Part shown: positions 35,081-44,381 of the stretch, one piece after another
Numbering within the stretch: the first letter of the stretch is position 1
Layout of the letters: each line of letters begins with the position of its first letter
Assembly: GCF_019396345.1 (NCBI RefSeq)
Contig: NZ_JAHKRM010000015.1
Span: 264,655 to 328,654, forward strand
DNA length: 64,000 nucleotides
Direction: 5' to 3'
DNA from: Nonomuraea guangzhouensis
GTDB lineage: Bacteria > Actinomycetota > Actinomycetes > Streptosporangiales > Streptosporangiaceae
Translations under genes and position numbers: made by a program
The notes under the pieces: model-generated
The model's database searches: none
Told to the model about the DNA's origin: nothing
Seen by the model: only the letters and a program-made list of their open reading frames with translations

Positions 35081-35360
35081 ACATCGGATCGCACAGCGGT
35101 ACGGTGCTGTAGTCCTCGCCGGCTACTGGGCGGATGTCTTGCCAGCGCACCCAGTGGGCCTCGCCCATGTGCTCGCTGCCGTCATCGGTGTTCACCGTCT
35201 GCGGCGGCCAGAGCAGGAACCCCCACCGTTCTCCTTCCGCATCGCCCCACGCCAGCAGGTATCGCGCCTCACCGGTGCCGGTGGTCGGGAATATCGGCTC
35301 GGCATGTTCGACGATGGGCGGTCGCCACAATCCTGGTAGGCCCTTCGTGTCGAGATGCAT
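35079..35360 (-). CDS. Small conserved-looking hypothetical protein under an SOS-type promoter
   Basis: About 93 residues from ATG 35358-35360: MHLDTKGLPGLWRPPIVEH, then ARYLLAWGDAEGERWGF, LLWPPQTVN and a C-terminal HWVRWQDIRPV. Trp-rich and acidic, without signal or membrane segment; I do not recognise the family. The choice of this ATG rests on a -10 element TATAAT only 6 nt upstream, which predicts a leaderless mRNA starting at or near the ATG. A LexA-type box overlaps that promoter. A longer open frame to 35471 would read through the promoter and is unlikely. Confidence 0.6.
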   Translation of the reverse strand: MHLDTKGLPGLWRPPIVEHAEPIFPTTGTGEARYLLAWGDAEGERWGFLLWPPQTVNTDDGSEHMGEAHWVRWQDIRPVAGEDYSTVPLCDPM

Positions 35361-35366
35361 TGGTCC

Positions 35367-35387
35367 ATTATACGAACTGGCGTTCGA
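35367..35387 (-). promoter_or_regulatory. Leaderless promoter overlapped by a LexA/SOS box
   Basis: Read on the minus strand, TCGAACGCCAGTTCGT (35372-35387) matches TCGAAC-N4-GTTCGA at 11 of 12 positions. It runs directly into the -10 hexamer TATAAT (35367-35372). The ATG of the small gene follows after 6 nt. No good -35 was found, as is common for such promoters. Confidence 0.6.
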
Positions 35388-35899
35388 TACCGCTAGGGAG
35401 ATCGCTTCCCTCGCCCCATCTGGGTGAACACCGCGGGTGGACCTATGTGACCGCGTCTGCGCGGTGAACATGCGCGGCCGGCCTTGCCGAGGGTGGATGT
35501 GCGCGGTTGGGGCATCAGCGAGGGGGAGAGGCCGCGAGTGAGCCTGCTGGTGGATCCGCCCGGCATGCGGTGGATCCGCCCGGCATGGCCTGACGCGGGG
35601 ATGCGAGGTGTTCCGCCGGTGCGCGTGGCTGCTGTGCGAGGTGCCGACGGCTATGTGTGGCCGGCCTGCGCGGCGGAGGCCACGCGCGCGGCGGGTGAGG
35701 CGGAGATGTACGACCGGACGTGCGCAGTGTCGTCTCCGCCATTCGCGGTGTCGTCTCCGCCAGAGGAGTCCGGCGCCGCCATAGCGGGGGCTCGCTCATG
35801 CTGCCCCCCGGGGGGCAGCGCAGGCCGCCATAACGAGGGGTCGCTCATGCTGCCCCCGAGGGGTCGCACAGGCCGCCGTGCGCAAGCGGACATGAAAGC
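35388..35899. repeat. Intergenic stretch with short direct repeats
   Basis: No supported gene. Three pairs of direct repeats are visible: GTGGATCCGCCCGGCATG near 35550 and 35570, GCAGTGTCGTCTCCGCCA-like near 35727 and 35745, and a longer unit containing TCGCTCATGCTGCCCCC near 35791 and 35845. All lie downstream of bldD on the far side of its terminator. Confidence 0.5.
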
Positions 35900-35927
35900 G
35901 GGGCGCGCCGATCACATGGCGCGCCCC
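35900..35927 (-). terminator. bldD terminator hairpin
   Basis: A perfect 10-bp stem, GGGGCGCGCC at 35900-35909 with GGCGCGCCCC at 35918-35927 and an 8-nt loop, lies 15 nt beyond the bldD stop on the minus strand. On that strand the stem is followed by CGCTTTCATG, so there is only a short T run. Confidence 0.7.
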
Positions 35928-35941
35928 GAAAACAGGAGTGG

Positions 35942-36436
35942 TCAGAAGGACTCGACGGCTCGGCGGGCCTCCGCGTCGAGGACGCCCCAGCTGATGAGCT
36001 CCTCGGTCAGCTCGCTGGGCGACTTGTCGTAGATCACGGCCAGGGAGCGCAGGTCTTCCTGGCGGATCGACAGGACCTTCCCGTTGTAGTCACCACGCTG
36101 GCTCTGGATGGTGGCCGCGTAGCGGGCGAGTGCCCCGGCCTTCTCCTTCGGCAGCGTCGCAAGGCGTTCCAGGTCGATCACAAGCTTGGGTGTCGGGCCG
36201 AGCGGGCTGGGCGCGGCACCGCCGGGCAGCAGCTCGGAGACGGGCACCCCGTAGAAGTCGGCAAGCTCGGCAAGCTTCTGAACCGTTACAGCCCGGTCGC
36301 CACGCTCGTACGAGCCTACGACCACGGCTTTCCACCTGCCACGCGACTTCTCTTCGACTCCATGCAGGGACAGCCCCTGCTGGGTGCGGATGGCGCGGAG
36401 TCGTGCACCCAGCGACTTTGCGTACTCAGACGGCAT
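35942..36436 (-). CDS. bldD: Developmental master regulator BldD
   Basis: 164 residues, recognised along its whole length. The XRE helix-turn-helix domain starts SEYAKSLGARLRAIRTQQGL and includes RWKAVVVGSYERGDRAVTVQ. The C-terminal c-di-GMP-binding domain has YAATIQSQRGDYNGKVLSI and LISWGVLDAEARRAV. The bipartite c-di-GMP motif is R114-G-D116 and R125-Q-E-D128; the usual RQDD has Glu at 127, a conservative change. In streptomycetes BldD dimerises on tetrameric c-di-GMP and represses sporulation genes in vegetative growth. A BldD-like box upstream suggests autoregulation. In Streptomyces bldD neighbours pyrR; here an arginine deiminase operon lies between. Confidence 0.93.
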   Translation of the reverse strand: MPSEYAKSLGARLRAIRTQQGLSLHGVEEKSRGRWKAVVVGSYERGDRAVTVQKLAELADFYGVPVSELLPGGAAPSPLGPTPKLVIDLERLATLPKEKAGALARYAATIQSQRGDYNGKVLSIRQEDLRSLAVIYDKSPSELTEELISWGVLDAEARRAVESF

Positions 36437-36886
36437 CGTGTGGCCCCCCGGCTCTCGTATGTAGCGCTCTCAGTAGATTGTGCTCCCTTGCGGCGAATGC
36501 CCGTGCCACCGGGGGGTGTGGTGCCTGGCTCGGCACCATCGGTAGCCATGGCTCTGGGTTTACCCCATAACGCCGCGCAGTGTGGTTACGCACAGTGACG
36601 GTAAAGGGGTGGACGCCTAAGGTCAAGCTGATTGGAAAAAAGATGCCGAATCCGATCCGGGATGGAACGACTTAATAGCCCCTCTTGTCCCACTGGTAAC
36701 TGTACTTCGCACCGTTTGCCCCAGTGACATGCATGGTGAAATCACCTCGAAATCCGTGTCAGTGATCGCGTAGAGGCCGAGGTGGGGAGCGGTGAGAGGG
36801 TCGGCGGGGAGCGGCCGGGGGAGGGCACCAGGGCGGGGCGGGCGCGCGACGATGGACGTCGGACAGCCCCATAAGTGGCGCCGGAG
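36437..36886. other. bldD upstream region without a protein gene
   Basis: About 450 bp. The part nearest bldD is its 5' region with the BldD-like box at 36586-36598. From 36620 to 36745 the sequence is less GC-rich than its surroundings and holds only tiny frames. No hairpin strong enough to call was seen after the USP stop at 36887, so readthrough from the arc operon into bldD is possible. Confidence 0.5.
36586..36598. promoter_or_regulatory. BldD-like binding site
   Basis: TTACGCACAGTGA fits the BldD box pattern TnACnCnGnGTnA at 7 of 8 fixed positions. It lies about 150 bp upstream of the bldD start. BldD represses its own gene in Streptomyces, so an autoregulatory site is expected here. 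Confidence 0.5.
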
Positions 36887-37753
36887 TCAGGCTTGGCGGG
36901 TTAGGATCATCACCGGAGACGTGGCCGCGCGTACGATCTTGAGCGACGTGTCTCCCAGGAAGACCCGCCGCAGCGGCCCCGCGTTGCTGGAGGCGCAGAT
37001 GAGCAGTTCGCCCGGCAGCCATGACGTCTGCCCCATGGCCTCTGCCACGTCGCGGCCCTCCAGGATCTCGAACTCCGCCCGGATGTGTGGCCGATGCCCG
37101 CTGGCCGCCTCCGAGAGGTCGGCCGCCACCTGGTCGCGGAGCCGGGTGAGCATGTCCTCCTCGATCTTGTGGCGACGTGCACCGCGGATCACCATCGTGA
37201 TCAGCCGCAGTGGCACGTCGAGGCCGACCGCCGTCTTGGCGGCGTCCTTGACCGCGGCGTCCGAGCAGGGACTCCGGCGGTAGGCGACGGTGATCCGCTC
37301 GAAGGCCGCGGCCGGCCCGTCCGCGTAGCCGCGCGGGGCCAGCAGGACCGGCACCGACGAGGAGTGCAGCAACTGGTCGGCGGTGCTGCCGACCGCGATG
37401 CGGCCCTTGCCGCCACCCGGCGCGGAGCCGATCACGACGACGTCGGCCGCGCGCCGGCGGGCCAGCTCCACCAGCCCGCGCCCGCTGCCCTTGTGGGTGT
37501 GGACGACGTAGTCGGCCTCGTCGCCGGTGAGCGACCTGGCCTGCTCGAGCGTGGCGTCCGCCTGCTCTTTCAGGTACCTGCGCCACTCGCTCACGTCGGC
37601 ACGGGCGGGCCCCGGCGTGGTCCACACGGGCGGCTGCACGGTCGCCACCATCAGGCGCGCCTTGGTCTGTCTGGCGAGGAGTGAGGCCAGCGCCAGCCCG
37701 TCACGCCCTCTCGGCTCGGGGATGAATCCGACCAGTACGCTTTCGAACTTCAT
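36887..37753 (-). CDS. Universal stress protein with two USP domains
   Basis: 288 residues made of two tandem USP folds. Domain 1 begins FESVLVGFIPEPRGRDGLAL and closes with the nucleotide-binding GSAPGGGKGRIAVGSTADQLL (G-x9-G-S/T type). Domain 2 begins ITVAYRRSPCSD and ends SSNAGPLRRVFLGDTSLKI. The ATG at 37751-37753 overlaps the end of the permease gene (ATGA), so it is the last gene of the arc operon. USPs with this ATP motif bind ATP and act in stress or energy-limitation responses. Pairing with arginine fermentation fits survival under oxygen limitation. Confidence 0.85.
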   Translation of the reverse strand: MKFESVLVGFIPEPRGRDGLALASLLARQTKARLMVATVQPPVWTTPGPARADVSEWRRYLKEQADATLEQARSLTGDEADYVVHTHKGSGRGLVELARRRAADVVVIGSAPGGGKGRIAVGSTADQLLHSSSVPVLLAPRGYADGPAAAFERITVAYRRSPCSDAAVKDAAKTAVGLDVPLRLITMVIRGARRHKIEEDMLTRLRDQVAADLSEAASGHRPHIRAEFEILEGRDVAEAMGQTSWLPGELLICASSNAGPLRRVFLGDTSLKIVRAATSPVMILTRQA

Positions 37754-39174
37754 CTGGGCACCTCGGTGTTCAACCGCGAGTGGCTGTAGCCATACAGGAA
37801 GTAACAGATCAGGCCCGCCAGCATCCAGAGGCCGAACGCGAGCCAGGTGACGCCGGCGAGACCGGCCATCACGATGACGCAGAAGATCGTGCCGAGCACC
37901 GGCGTGGCGGGGAAGAGCGGCGTGCGGAAGCTGCGCGGCAGGTCGGGGCTGCGGTAGCGGAGCACGAGCACGCCGATGTTGACGATGGCGAACGCGAACA
38001 GCGTCCCGATGCTCGTCGCCTCGGCGAGCTGGCCCAGCGGCACCAGCCCGGCCAGCACCGAGATGAACGCGGCCACGATGAGGGTGTTGGCGACCGGGAC
38101 CTGGTGGCGCGGGTTCACCTTCTGAAAGATGTGCGGGATGAGCCCGTCGCGGGACATCGCGAACAGGATGCGGGTCTGACCGTAGATGACGGTCAGGACG
38201 ACGCTGGCGATCGCCACGACCGCGCCGAAGGAGACGATCAGGCCCGGCCAGGTGGCACCGGTGGCGAGGTTCACGATGTAGGAGAGGCTGGCTTCGGTGC
38301 GCTCCGGGTCGAAGTCGGTCCACGGCATGGCGCCGATCGCGGCCACGGCCACCAGGACGTACACGATCGTGACGATGGCCAGGGACAGGATGATGGCCAG
38401 CGGCAGGTCGCGCTTGGGGTTCTTGGCCTCCTCGCCGGCAGTGGAGGCCGCGTCGAAGCCGATGTAGGAGAAGAACACCTGCGAGGCGGCGGCCGTGACG
38501 CCCGCGACCCCCATGGGCGCGAACGGCGAGAAGTGCCCGGCCCTGAACGCGGTGAACGCCACCACGCAGAAGAAGACCAGCACGGCGATCTTGATGAGCA
38601 CGAACACGGCGTTGGCCGTGGCGCTCTCCGAGGCCCCGCGCAGCAGCAGCCAGGTGGCCAGCAGCACGATGAGGATCGCGGTGACGTTGACCACGCCGCC
38701 GTCCTGGCCGGGGGAGTGGGTGATCGCAGCGGGCAGCGACCAGCCGAACAGGCCCTCCAGGAACGAGTTGAGGTATTCGCCCCAGCCGACGGACACCGCC
38801 GCGACCGACACCGCGTACTCGAGCATGAGGCACCAGCCGCAGATCCAGGCGACGAGCTCGCCCAGCGTCGCGTACGCATAGGAGTAGGACGAGCCGGACA
38901 CCGGGATCGAGCCGGCCAGCTCCGCGTAGGACAGCGCGGAGAACAGCGCCGTGATCGCCGCCAGCACGAAGGCCAGCACGACGGCGGGGCCCGCCTTCGG
39001 CACGGCCTGGCCGAGGATGACGAAGATGCCGGTGCCGAGCGTGGCGCCGACGCTGAACAGCGTGAGCTGCCACAGCGACATCGTGCGGCGCAGCTCACCG
39101 CCCTCGCCGTGGCCGCCTTCGGCCACGATCTGTTCGGTGGGCTTGGTACGGAAGAGCCGTTGGGCGAGTGCCAC
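37750..39174 (-). CDS. APC family cationic amino acid permease
   Basis: 474 residues with about twelve membrane helices. TM1 has the APC signature SVGATLGTGIFVILGQAVPKAGPA. TM6 region SYIGFDAASTAGEEAKNPKRDLP and TM8-10 VLTVIYGQTRILFAMSRDG are typical of the cationic-amino-acid-transporter (CAT/YfnA) group. It probably imports arginine or exchanges it for ornithine for the deiminase pathway encoded directly upstream, although it is not the classical ArcD type. Start GTG at 39172-39174 has AAGGAGG 7 nt upstream. Confidence 0.88.
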   Translation of the reverse strand: MALAQRLFRTKPTEQIVAEGGHGEGGELRRTMSLWQLTLFSVGATLGTGIFVILGQAVPKAGPAVVLAFVLAAITALFSALSYAELAGSIPVSGSSYSYAYATLGELVAWICGWCLMLEYAVSVAAVSVGWGEYLNSFLEGLFGWSLPAAITHSPGQDGGVVNVTAILIVLLATWLLLRGASESATANAVFVLIKIAVLVFFCVVAFTAFRAGHFSPFAPMGVAGVTAAASQVFFSYIGFDAASTAGEEAKNPKRDLPLAIILSLAIVTIVYVLVAVAAIGAMPWTDFDPERTEASLSYIVNLATGATWPGLIVSFGAVVAIASVVLTVIYGQTRILFAMSRDGLIPHIFQKVNPRHQVPVANTLIVAAFISVLAGLVPLGQLAEATSIGTLFAFAIVNIGVLVLRYRSPDLPRSFRTPLFPATPVLGTIFCVIVMAGLAGVTWLAFGLWMLAGLICYFLYGYSHSRLNTEVPR

Positions 39175-39193
39175 GTCGAAACCTCCTTGAGCC

Positions 39194-40129
39194 CTACAGC
39201 GTGCTGGTCAGCGGCCAGCGGGCGTTCGGTGTGACGATCGTGCCCGCGGAGCCCTCCAGGATCTGCTCCGCCTGGCCGAGTTCGCCGATCGCCGCCATGT
39301 CGCCGGTGGTCTCCACGAAACGGCAGACCGCTTCCACTTTCGGCCCCATGGAGCCGGCTGGGAAGTCGAGGGCGCGTAGTTCGTGCGGGGTGGTGTGCGC
39401 GAGCTCGCTCTGCCGCGCGGTGCCGAAGTCCTTCATGACGCGCGGCACGTCGGTCAGGATGAGGAACGCGTCGCATTCGAGCGCCTCGGCCAGCATCGAC
39501 GCCGTGGAGTCCTTGTCGATGACCGCCTCGACGCCGGACAGGCGGCCGTGCTCGTCGCGGATGACCGGGATGCCGCCGCCGCCCGCGCAGATCACCACGA
39601 CCCCCTCGCGGACCATCTTGCTGATCAGCCGGGTCTCCACCACGCGCCGCGGGGCGGGGGAGGGGACCACGCGCCGCCAGTAGCGGCCGTCGGCCGCGAC
39701 CGTCCAGCCGTACTCCTTGACCAGCTTGGCGGCCTCGTCCTGCTCGTAGACGGGGCCGACGAACTTGGTCGGTTTCTCGAAGGCCGGATCGACCGCCGAC
39801 ACGAGCGTCTGGGTCACCATGGCCAGCACCTGACGGCCGGGCAGCGCGTTCTGCAGGGCCTGCAGCATCCAGTAGCCGATCATGCCCTGGGTCTCGGCGC
39901 CGAGCGTGTCGAACGGGTAGGGCTTGGTCAGGCGGGGGTCGTTGGCGCTCTCCAAGGCCAGCAGGCCCACCTGCGGCCCGTTTCCGTGGGTGATGATCAG
40001 CTCGTGCTTCTCCGCGAGCTTGGCCAGCGTCTTGACCGCGTTGGCCACGTTGGCGACCTGCGGCTCGCAGTCGGCCTTCTGACTCCGCCGCAGTACCGCG
40101 TTGCCTCCCAGAGCGACGATGACCCTCAT
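39194..40129 (-). CDS. arcC: Carbamate kinase
   Basis: 311 residues, the family's usual length. The opening MRVIVALGGNAVLRR, then ITHGNGPQVGLLALES, VICAGGGGIPV and the nearby EAVIDKDSTASMLAEAL are carbamate kinase signatures. It makes ATP from carbamoyl phosphate and ADP, giving ammonia and CO2. It lies 3 nt after arcA and supplies the energy-yielding step of the arginine deiminase route. The middle enzyme, catabolic ornithine carbamoyltransferase (arcB), is not in the operon and must be elsewhere or supplied by ArgF. Confidence 0.93.
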   Translation of the reverse strand: MRVIVALGGNAVLRRSQKADCEPQVANVANAVKTLAKLAEKHELIITHGNGPQVGLLALESANDPRLTKPYPFDTLGAETQGMIGYWMLQALQNALPGRQVLAMVTQTLVSAVDPAFEKPTKFVGPVYEQDEAAKLVKEYGWTVAADGRYWRRVVPSPAPRRVVETRLISKMVREGVVVICAGGGGIPVIRDEHGRLSGVEAVIDKDSTASMLAEALECDAFLILTDVPRVMKDFGTARQSELAHTTPHELRALDFPAGSMGPKVEAVCRFVETTGDMAAIGELGQAEQILEGSAGTIVTPNARWPLTSTL

Positions 40130-40132
40130 CGG

Positions 40133-41377
40133 TCAGATGCCGTCTCGCTCTAGCGGGCAGCTCATGCAGCGCGGGCCGCCGCGGCCCCGGCCGAGCTCGC
40201 TGCCCCGGATCGTGATGACCTCGATGCCGTTGTCGCGCAGGAAGTTGTTGGTCGTGGTGTTGCGCTCGTAGGCGACGACCACGCCCGGCTCGACGGCGAG
40301 GGCGTTGCAGCCGTCGTCCCACTGCTCCCGCTCGGCGGCGTAGACGTCCTGCGTGGGGGTCAGCACCTTGATGTCGTCCAGCTCCAGGGCCCGCGCGATG
40401 GCGCGGTGCATGTCCTGCGGCTGATGGTCGGTGACCTTGAGCTCCTTGTCGGTGTCGCCCGGCTCGATCGTGTACGAGGCCAGCATGCCGAGCCCCGCGT
40501 ACTTGGTGAACACGCCTACGTCCACCATCGTCATCACGGTGTCCAGGTGCATGAACGCGCGGGCCTTCGGCATGTTCAGGGCGATGATCTTCCGCGCGGA
40601 GCTGGCCTGGAACAGCCGCTGCGCGAGCATCTCGATGGCCTGCGGCTGGGTGCGCTCGCTCATCCCGATCAGCACCACGCCGCGCCCGAGTACCAGCACG
40701 TCGCCGCCCTCCAGCGTGGCCGGGGCGACGGACTGGCCGGGCAGCCACACGTGGTAGCCGTCCTTCTGCGGCCGGCCGAACCCGTCGGCGAAGGTCGGGT
40801 GGAACTCGTAGATGGCCTCCATGTTCACCGTCTCGCGCATCCGCGCCTTCTTCTTCATCGCGTTGATCGAGACGCCGTCGTACACCCAGCAGGAGGTGTC
40901 GCGGGTGAACAGGTGGTTCGGCAGGGGCGGCAGGATGAAGTCGTCGTCGCCGGCCGCGTGGTACGACATCGACTTCGGGTCGCAGCCGGCCTCGACCATC
41001 TCGCGCTTGGTGATGCCGCCGGTCAGGTAGAGCTGCAGGGTCTTGGAGTCCATGGCGTCGAGCGTGTTGCGGATGTCGTCGACGGCCAGCGGGCCCATGA
41101 AGCGCTCGTCCAGGATCCCGTCGAGGATGTGCTTGCGCGCCTCGGGGATCTCGATCGTCTCCTGGAGCAGGTCCGCGAGCATGTGGACCTTGACGCCACG
41201 CTCCCGCAGCACCTGCTGGAATTCTTCGTGCTCCTCCATCGCGCGCTGCACCCACAGCACGTCGTCGAAGAGGAACGCGTCCTTGTTGGTCGGGGTGAGC
41301 CGCTTGAGCGCCAGGTCGGGCTTGTGCAGCAGCACCTGGTAGAGCTTGCCCACCTCGGAGTCGACATGGAAGGTCAT
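40133..41377 (-). CDS. arcA: Arginine deiminase
   Basis: 414 residues. Signature segments are FLFDDVLWVQRAMEEHEEF, LFTRDTSCWVYDGVSINAM and the catalytic Glu in LEGGDVLVLGRG. His and Asp sit in FMHLDTVMTMVD, and the nucleophile Cys404 in GRGGPRCMSCP. It converts arginine to citrulline and ammonia, the first step of arginine fermentation and acid protection. First gene of the operon arcA-arcC-permease-USP. The ATG at 41375-41377 is the only start giving family length. It is divergent from the pyr operon, which also handles carbamoyl phosphate, though in the opposite metabolic sense. Confidence 0.93.
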   Translation of the reverse strand: MTFHVDSEVGKLYQVLLHKPDLALKRLTPTNKDAFLFDDVLWVQRAMEEHEEFQQVLRERGVKVHMLADLLQETIEIPEARKHILDGILDERFMGPLAVDDIRNTLDAMDSKTLQLYLTGGITKREMVEAGCDPKSMSYHAAGDDDFILPPLPNHLFTRDTSCWVYDGVSINAMKKKARMRETVNMEAIYEFHPTFADGFGRPQKDGYHVWLPGQSVAPATLEGGDVLVLGRGVVLIGMSERTQPQAIEMLAQRLFQASSARKIIALNMPKARAFMHLDTVMTMVDVGVFTKYAGLGMLASYTIEPGDTDKELKVTDHQPQDMHRAIARALELDDIKVLTPTQDVYAAEREQWDDGCNALAVEPGVVVAYERNTTTNNFLRDNGIEVITIRGSELGRGRGGPRCMSCPLERDGI

Positions 41378-41569
41378 TGTCTCTGTATCCCCTCGAAGCA
41401 GGCGGACGTCAACGCGCCGGCACCGCCCGCGATGCCGATGACGTGCCCCGAGCGGGGGGTGCCAACACGGGAAAGGCCGGGAAATTACCGAATCGCGGCC
41501 CGCCACGGGCAGTGGCCCGCCCAAGTTCTGGCTGGTAGCCCCTGGTACTGTGTGTCCCGACCAACACCC

Positions 41570-41606
41570 TTTTAAGACCCGTCCCGTGAGGCGGGAAAGG
41601 TGGTGA
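41570..41606 (+). promoter_or_regulatory. PyrR-binding leader hairpin of the pyr operon
   Basis: The sequence TTTAAGACCCGTCCCGTGAG followed by GCGGGAAAGGTGG forms a stem CCCG/CGGG with a large loop containing the CCCGTGAGG core typical of actinobacterial PyrR sites. It overlaps the ribosome-binding region of pyrR. PyrR bound to UMP or UTP would therefore block translation initiation. A TACTGT hexamer at about 41545 could be the -10, but no firm promoter can be assigned. Confidence 0.6.
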
Positions 41607-41614
41607 GCTCTGCC

Positions 41615-42180
41615 GTGTCCGACTTCCCGACCGACCAGACGCCCCATTCCAGGGCAGTCCTGGAGGGCCCGGACATCCACCGGGCGCTGACCCGTATCGC
41701 GCACGAGATCCTCGAACGAACCAAGGGCGCCGACGGCGTCGTCCTCCTCGGCATCCCGACCCGCGGCGCCACCCTGGCCCGCCGGCTGGGTGACCGCATC
41801 GAACGCTTCGAAGGCGTCAAGATCCCCGTCGGCTCGATCGACATCACGATGTACCGCGACGACCTCCGGCTCAAGCCCGCCAGGCCGCTCGGCCACACCG
41901 AGCTGCCGCCCGACGGCATCGACGGCAGGATCGTCGTCCTGGTCGACGACGTCCTCTACTCCGGCCGTACCGTCCGGGCCGCGCTCGACGCGCTCAACGA
42001 CCTCGGCCGCCCGACCGCCGTCCAGCTGGCCACGCTGGTCGACCGCGGCCACCGCGAGCTGCCCATCCGCGCCGACTACGTCGGCAAGAACCTGCCGACC
42101 GCCAAGAGCGAGAAGGTGAAGGTCTATCTGCAGGAGACCGACGGGCGTGACGCGGTGCTCCTCATGAAGGAGGACGCCAA

Positions 42181-42184
<4 letters not shown>
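41615..42184 (+). CDS. pyrR: Bifunctional PyrR: pyr operon regulator/uracil phosphoribosyltransferase
   Basis: 189 residues from GTG 41615; GTG codons at 41600 and 41603 are in frame alternatives, but the first choice has GGTGGTGAG well spaced. The PRPP-binding loop is VVLVDDVLYSGRTVRAALD, and PVGSIDITMYRDDLRLK and LATLVDRGHRELPIRADYVGK are PyrR hallmarks. It senses UMP/UTP and binds the leader RNA just upstream, controlling the whole operon including itself. Its stop overlaps the pyrB start by 4 nt. Confidence 0.93.
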
Positions 42185-43094
<910 letters not shown>

Positions 43095-43098
<4 letters not shown>

Positions 43099-44381
43099 TC
43101 GTCCGCAACGTCAGGATCCTCGGCGGGGAGCCCGTCGACCTCCGCATCGAGGACGGGGTGATCGCCGAGATCGCGCCGCGGATCGACGGTGAGCCCGGGA
43201 TCGACGGCGGCGGCGCGATCGTGCTGCCCGGCCTCGTCGACCTGCACACCCACCTGCGCGAGCCCGGCCGCGAAGACGCCGAGACCGTGCAGACCGGCAC
43301 CCAGTCGGCCGCCCGCGGCGGCTACACCGCCGTGCACGCCATGGCCAACACCTCGCCCGTCGCCGACACCGCCGGAGTGGTCGAGCAGGTCTGGCGGCTC
43401 GGCCGCGAGTTCGCCCACTGCGACGTCCAGCCGGTCGGCGCGGTCACCGTCGGCCTGGAGGGCCGGCAACTGGCCGAGCTCGGCGCGATGGCCGACTCCG
43501 CCGCCCGGGTCCGCGTCTTCTCCGACGACGGCAGGTGCGTCGACGACGCCGTGCTCATGCGCCGCGCCCTGGAGTACGTCAAGGCGTTCGACGGCGTGAT
43601 CGCCCAGCACGCCCAGGAGCCCAGGCTGACCGGCGGCGCGCAGATGAACGAGGGCGTCGTCTCCGGCCGGCTCGGCCTGACCGGCTGGCCGGCGGTCGCC
43701 GAGGAGGCGATCATCGCCCGCGACTGCCTGCTGGCCGCGCACGTCGGCTCCCGGCTGCACGTCTGCCACGTCTCCACGGCCGGCTCGGTGGAGATCCTGC
43801 GCTGGGCCAAGTCCAAGGGCTGGAACATCACCGCCGAGGTCACCCCGCACCACCTGCTGCTCACCGACGACCTCGTCGAGGACTCGCCGGTCGGCGCCTA
43901 CAACCCCATCTACAAGGTCAACCCGCCGCTGCGCACCCGCGCCGACGTCGAGGCGCTGCGCGCGGCGCTGGCCGACGGCACGATCGACATCGTCGCCACC
44001 GACCACGCCCCCCACCCGGTCGAGGACAAGGAGACCGAGTGGTCGGCCGCGGCCATGGGCATGGTCGGCCTGGAGACCGCGCTCAGCGTGGTGCAGGAGG
44101 CCATGGTGGACACCGGGCTGCTCGACTGGGCGGGCGTCGCCGATCGCATGTCGATCGTCCCCGCGCGTATCGGCCGCCTGTCGGGGCACGGGCAGCCGAT
44201 CGAGGTGGGGGTGCCGGCCAACCTCACGTTGTACGACCCGTCCGTCCGCACCGAGGTGGATCCGTCCGCCTTCGCGTCGAAGAGCCGCAACACGCCGTAC
44301 GAGGGGATGACGCTGCCCGGCCGGGTCGTGGCGACGTTCCTGCGCGGCAAGCCGACAGTACTTGAAGGGAAGCTGGTGTGA
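43095..44381 (+). CDS. pyrC: Dihydroorotase
   Basis: 428 residues, class I dihydroorotase. The metal site DLHTHLREPG is followed by carbamylated-Lys/Asp-region segments including SDDGRCVDDAVLM, His residues in CHVSTAGSVEIL and EVTPHHLLLTDD, and the catalytic Asp in ATDHAPHPVEDKE. It cyclises carbamoyl aspartate to dihydroorotate. It starts within the pyrB stop and ends within the carA start. The small gene that separates pyrC from carA in mycobacteria and Streptomyces is absent here. Confidence 0.96.

Noticed and set aside
36650..36780. Tiny leader peptides upstream of bldD
   Set aside because: Frames of 10-14 codons exist but have no conserved features, and their ribosome sites are unconvincing.
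38271..41255. Very long antisense frame of nearly 1000 codons over arcA, arcC and the permease
   Set aside because: It is antisense-phase or same-strand shadow typical of high-GC DNA; its residues are Arg/Ala/Gly/Pro-rich with no domain, while the overlapping frames match known enzymes exactly.
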